45,059 nucleotides of DNA, taken from positions 1 to 45,059 of the IMG/VR virus record IMGVR_UViG_3300035698_021798; one strand, 5' to 3'. The DNA comes from a virus. The notes beneath the pieces are model-generated. The model did no database searches, was not told where the DNA came from, and saw only the letters and a program-made list of their open reading frames with translations. The number at the start of each line of letters is the position of its first letter. Positions within the stretch are counted from its first letter, which is position 1. Made by a program: the position numbers and the translations under genes. This document shows, piece after piece, positions 42,403 through 45,059 of this stretch.

Positions 42403-43128
42403 TTATTTCTTGCGCGCCTTTTTGATTGGCTTTGATTTCGATTTTGCTTTAGGTTTAGGCTTTGCGGTTGCTTTAGCTTTCGCTTTAGTTTTTGCGTCTG
42501 CCTCAGCAACAGATCCTTTTGCGGTTGATTTGAGTTTTACACGACCGAACAATCCGCGATTGTAATATCTGCGCATGTCACTGACACGGTCGAATGATTT
42601 GAGTTTGAGATCCGGAAACTCTCGCTTCATACGATCGGAGATATCTTTGTCCGTTCGCTTCGGTCTGCTGAGTTCGTTTCGCATCAGAATTGCGAACCAC
42701 GTTTTCCGAACACTGACGTGCGTTGTTCTGCCTACGCCTCGCATCTTCATTGGTTCGGATTTCTTTGCCTGCGCTTTGGTGTTAAGCAAGCGCTCACACA
42801 TATCTATTCCTTTCAAAGCCCTAGAATTATTTCTAGTTTGGACCCGCTTTGGTTTGGATTGCGGTTTTGCTTTTGCCTTTGGTTTGCTTTTTGGTTTAGT
42901 GTACACAACCTCTTCTGGCGGCAGCGTCACCACCTTTGTGAGATCCTCGATCTCTTCCGGCTCTTTAGAGGTGGTTAAATCTACAATCTCATCGTTCGTT
43001 TCCTTTAACATCTCATCGCTCCTTTGAATTTTATTTTTGATTCTGTCAGCGTTAGCGGAGTCGATGCTCGCCCTTTGGGCTTTAAGCACCAACCCGCAAC
43101 GCCTTTCACAAAATGTAAGCCTAATCAT
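42403..43128 (-). CDS. histone H1-like basic protein
   Basis: Two Lys/Ala/Pro/Ser-rich tails (around 79-95 and the last 40 residues, with repeated KAK and KPK) flank a folded core near 130-195 (TWFAILMRNELSRPKRTDKD, then FDRVSDMRRYYNRG). The tails resemble histone H1 and bacterial H1-like proteins, so DNA binding or compaction is likely. ATG 43128 overlaps the previous stop. ATG 43011, 7 bases after AGGAG, is an equally good start that removes 39 residues. Confidence 0.6.
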   Translation of the reverse strand: MIRLTFCERRCGLVLKAQRASIDSANADRIKNKIQRSDEMLKETNDEIVDLTTSKEPEEIEDLTKVVTLPPEEVVYTKPKSKPKAKAKPQSKPKRVQTRNNSRALKGIDMCERLLNTKAQAKKSEPMKMRGVGRTTHVSVRKTWFAILMRNELSRPKRTDKDISDRMKREFPDLKLKSFDRVSDMRRYYNRGLFGRVKLKSTAKGSVAEADAKTKAKAKATAKPKPKAKSKSKPIKKARKK

Positions 43129-43376
43129 GTGGGTACATCTATGCGGACATGATAATCACCTCCTGAACCAACCAGCCACACTACGACGAATCTAATCTCA
43201 GTTTTTCTCTTCGATCGATCGATCAAGCGTACGGTTTCGTAATGCTCCAAAAAGATATCTGCTATCTTAGGCAGGAGCTTTTGTGCCAAACGATTGGGCA
43301 CATGGATGATATAATGTGATTCGATCTGTCGCTCTATGATAACACCTTTGAGTTTGAAAAGATGTTCAATGTACAT
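43125..43376 (-). CDS. hypothetical protein, 83 aa
   Basis: Coupled at both ends to its neighbours (11-base overlap with the gene before, ATGA with the gene after). Predicted alpha/beta, with IIHVPNRLAQKLLPKIADIFLE as the main helix. It could be a ferredoxin-like small fold. No motif is recognised. Confidence 0.58.
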   Translation of the reverse strand: MYIEHLFKLKGVIIERQIESHYIIHVPNRLAQKLLPKIADIFLEHYETVRLIDRSKRKTEIRFVVVWLVGSGGDYHVRIDVPT

Positions 43377-44145
43377 TTTGTGTTTTTCGCTTCACCATCA
43401 TTCGCTTTGATGGGTTATTAAATGACTCATACATCTTTAATTTGATGGCAGTGTCTTCCTCAACTATACCAGCCGCAACACCGACCGGAGCTGTGTTGTC
43501 GACATAAGCGATGATGCTGCGTGTGCTTGTGACTCCATAAGTTGCTTTCGGAAACCTATTTTTTATCACATTAAGTTTATATTGATTGACTAAATACTTG
43601 AATTCACCATCAGTAAAAACGACGAATGTGTGATCGTTCACAGGTATGTTTATAGGTTTATCAGACACGCCAGCAAATCCTACTGTGTCGTCCGAGAAAT
43701 AGTTCTCGACAGTCACTGGCTTTGTTTTTTCATTTAAAAGGCGATCAATAACTTTCATAGATATTACAGCGCGACAATAAGCACTGTAATTGAATGCTTG
43801 ATTCTTTATTGATTTGGGCACATCGCCTTTAACGAGGGTAGTACCGTCAGAGAAATACCCTTTCGGCGCATTAACAAGGTTGTGCCGGAGATCTTCTTTG
43901 TTTGAGTGCAGCTGACCAACTCCTCGAGGCTTCGGCTCGACAGCTCCTCTCGTTATTCTCGCTTCATCCATCACCCTGCGTTTAAAAACAGTTAGCGCCT
44001 GTTTGTTATTGTTTATGTAAAATCTAGCTCCGTCGTTAGCTTGAAACGTGACACAACTCTGAGTGGTTCCTGTCAAAGGCGCCCTCTTTATAGCGAGCTC
44101 TATTTGTTGGACCCTGTCTCTTTTACTGATAGTTTCATCAATCAT
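43366..44145 (-). CDS. hypothetical protein, 259 aa
   Basis: The longest unknown in the early arm. A helical N-terminus, a middle rich in beta elements (HTFVVFTDGEFKYLVNQYKLN near 178-198), and a basic tail ending MMVKRKTQNVH are visible. No zinc or catalytic motif is clear. It overlaps the genes on both sides by 4-11 bases. Confidence 0.6.
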   Translation of the reverse strand: MIDETISKRDRVQQIELAIKRAPLTGTTQSCVTFQANDGARFYINNNKQALTVFKRRVMDEARITRGAVEPKPRGVGQLHSNKEDLRHNLVNAPKGYFSDGTTLVKGDVPKSIKNQAFNYSAYCRAVISMKVIDRLLNEKTKPVTVENYFSDDTVGFAGVSDKPINIPVNDHTFVVFTDGEFKYLVNQYKLNVIKNRFPKATYGVTSTRSIIAYVDNTAPVGVAAGIVEEDTAIKLKMYESFNNPSKRMMVKRKTQNVH

Positions 44146-44342
44146 GAGACCCCCATCTGGCTCTTGCAGAAATCGCAGAGCTCGTGTAATTTTCCGTCTT
44201 TAAATAGTAACGTTATAGTTTCAGAGACTTTGAAACATTCAGTGCAATGCAAGCGACGCCGGTTCTCTGAGGTTGTTGGTGGTGCCGAGATCCGGACATT
44301 GCGCCGGATGATGACTGGCTTCGGTTTGAGCTTAACTCGCAT
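44142..44342 (-). CDS. zinc-ribbon protein, 66 aa
   Basis: CTEC (33-36) and CDFC (56-59) form a four-cysteine zinc ribbon separated by a beta hairpin (LLFKDGKLHEL). The N-terminus is basic. GGGAG precedes ATG 44342. It probably binds nucleic acid or a host polymerase subunit. Confidence 0.62.
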   Translation of the reverse strand: MRVKLKPKPVIIRRNVRISAPPTTSENRRRLHCTECFKVSETITLLFKDGKLHELCDFCKSQMGVS

Positions 44343-44418
44343 CTTCAGGTTTTCTCCCTTCTATTATATCGATCCGTTTAAATATCAACTTGATCAGGCT
44401 TCTCTATCTTGGAGAGTT

Positions 44419-44721
44419 TCATTTTAGATTCTCAATGAGCCAATCGAGGCGGTCTGATTCTTCTTGTGATATAAACGTAAATAGCATTATTTTGTTTTTA
44501 AAACTATCTCCCCATAGCTTGTCGTATAAATCCCACACCAACTGCCATAGGATTTTAGGGTACTTATCATAAATTGCAAGAATATATTGATTGAAGTTTA
44601 AATCTCCATTTCTAAATTCCTCATCTTCTGGAAATTGTTGCCAAGAATAGCAATGTATATACGCATCATCCACCCCTGCCCTAATCTTGATAAGGTCAAG
44701 CACTTGCTTAGTTTTTGTCAT
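44419..44721 (-). CDS. hypothetical acidic protein, 100 aa
   Basis: Starts inside the previous gene (14-base overlap). Rich in aromatic residues (YAIYDKYPKILWQLVWDLYDKLW-like pattern, around 47-70), compact and acidic. No family is recognised. About 75 bases without a clear gene follow before the zinc-ribbon gene; only a 14-codon frame is present there. Confidence 0.55.
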   Translation of the reverse strand: MTKTKQVLDLIKIRAGVDDAYIHCYSWQQFPEDEEFRNGDLNFNQYILAIYDKYPKILWQLVWDLYDKLWGDSFKNKIMLFTFISQEESDRLDWLIENLK

Positions 44722-44926
44722 GACTTCTCCTCTGCCCTTTGTTTTTCAACAAGTAGGCGGTTATTTTACCACTTAACATATTAATTACTCCACTTACTAC
44801 ATAAGATAAATCATCTTCTCCACCCATTTCATCATTTTCTAAGTCAATCGCATAATCTAATAACTCTTTAGCATCGTCTAATAATGACTGAGCTTCCTTT
44901 AATTTTCCCATATCTAATATATTCAT
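44708..44926 (-). CDS. small helical acidic protein, 72 aa
   Basis: ATG 44926 follows AAAGGAG by 8 bases and is preferred over GTG 44932. The product is two acidic helices (LKEAQSLLDDAKELLDYAIDL) and a basic end. Function unknown. Confidence 0.58.
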   Translation of the reverse strand: MNILDMGKLKEAQSLLDDAKELLDYAIDLENDEMGGEDDLSYVVSGVINMLSGKITAYLLKNKGQRRSHDKN

Positions 44927-44969
44927 ACACACACTCCTTTAACCAATCCGAGCATTATATCTTTGTGGT

Positions 44970-45059
44970 TTATTTTAACGACTTAAAATACTTTATAGCA
45001 CCTAGATACTCTTTAAGATATTGTTTATTTTCTTTGTGTGTTTCCCTTACTCTTTTCTC
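44970..45059 (-). CDS. C-terminal part of a small basic protein (enters from right edge)
   Basis: A frame enters on a codon boundary at 45059 and ends at TAA 44970-44972 after 29 residues rich in Lys and Glu. It continues exactly in frame with the fragment at 1-279 if the ends are joined, giving a 122-residue protein. Confidence 0.5.
   Translation of the reverse strand, partial: EKRVRETHKENKQYLKEYLGAIKYFKSLK

Noticed and set aside
44343-44418. 14-codon frame with ATGA overlap before the zinc-ribbon gene
   Set aside because: Too short to support as a gene without other evidence; possibly a leader peptide.
1-45059. tRNA genes, integrase, attachment sites
   Set aside because: None could be recognised by eye; a tRNA scan would be needed to be sure for tRNAs.

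Overview
The window reads as one tailed-phage genome (siphovirus-like), probably complete. It carries a full head set (terminase small and large subunits, portal, Mu-F-type minor head protein, protease with scaffold, Mu-gpT-like capsid) and a lambda-type long-tail set (HK97 gp10-like, terminator, tube, a frameshifted chaperone pair, a 695-residue tape measure, distal tail and hub proteins, and an S74-type fibre). It also carries a phage replication and recombination set (primase-helicase, family A polymerase, DUF669-like ssDNA-binding protein, Sak4-like ATPase, Cas4/AddB-like nuclease, RuvC-like resolvase, SNF2-like helicase). I saw no integrase, lysogeny repressor, tRNA or CRISPR array. A lipobox plus C-terminal membrane segment in one protein looks like a unimolecular spanin, so the host is probably a diderm (Gram-negative-type) bacterium. 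The host taxon cannot be named from the sequence. The reading frame that runs off the left edge joins in frame with the one that enters at the right edge, which fits a circularly permuted genome of 45,059 bp.

Layout: a control region at about 2,104-2,930 separates two transcription arms. The leftward arm (2,103 down to 1, then 45,059 down to 33,084 if circular) holds early and replication genes. It starts at an almost perfect sigma70 promoter (2298-2326), followed by a 190-nt leader that contains an apparent terminator whose apical loop is complementary to an upstream leader segment. The rightward arm (2,931 to 33,087) holds packaging, head, a sugar cassette, connector, exported/lysis, tail and fibre genes. 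The two arms meet head-on with overlapping stop codons at 33,084-33,087.

The most unusual content is a nonulosonic (sialic-like) acid system embedded in the late structural operon: a CMP-sugar synthetase (NeuA-like), a B12-type radical SAM enzyme, a methyltransferase, a NeuB-like synthase without its SAF domain, and a sugar isomerase/epimerase-like TIM barrel (13,757-17,999), all translationally overlapped. Three Maf/DUF115-type proteins, the family that transfers nonulosonic acids onto flagellin, sit beside the capsid genes (10,058-11,913) and directly before the tail-tube gene (24,316-25,524). The simplest reading is that the phage makes, modifies and activates a nine-carbon sugar and places it on its own capsid and tail proteins. 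This is inference from gene content and position.

A second oddity is a block at 19,105-23,450 where a fibre-like protein, a beta-helix protein, a spanin-like lipoprotein and a small protein all begin with Sec-type signals. The early arm encodes a zinc-finger protein fused to an intact two-component receiver domain, several tiny zinc-ribbon and membrane proteins, and a histone-H1-like basic protein.
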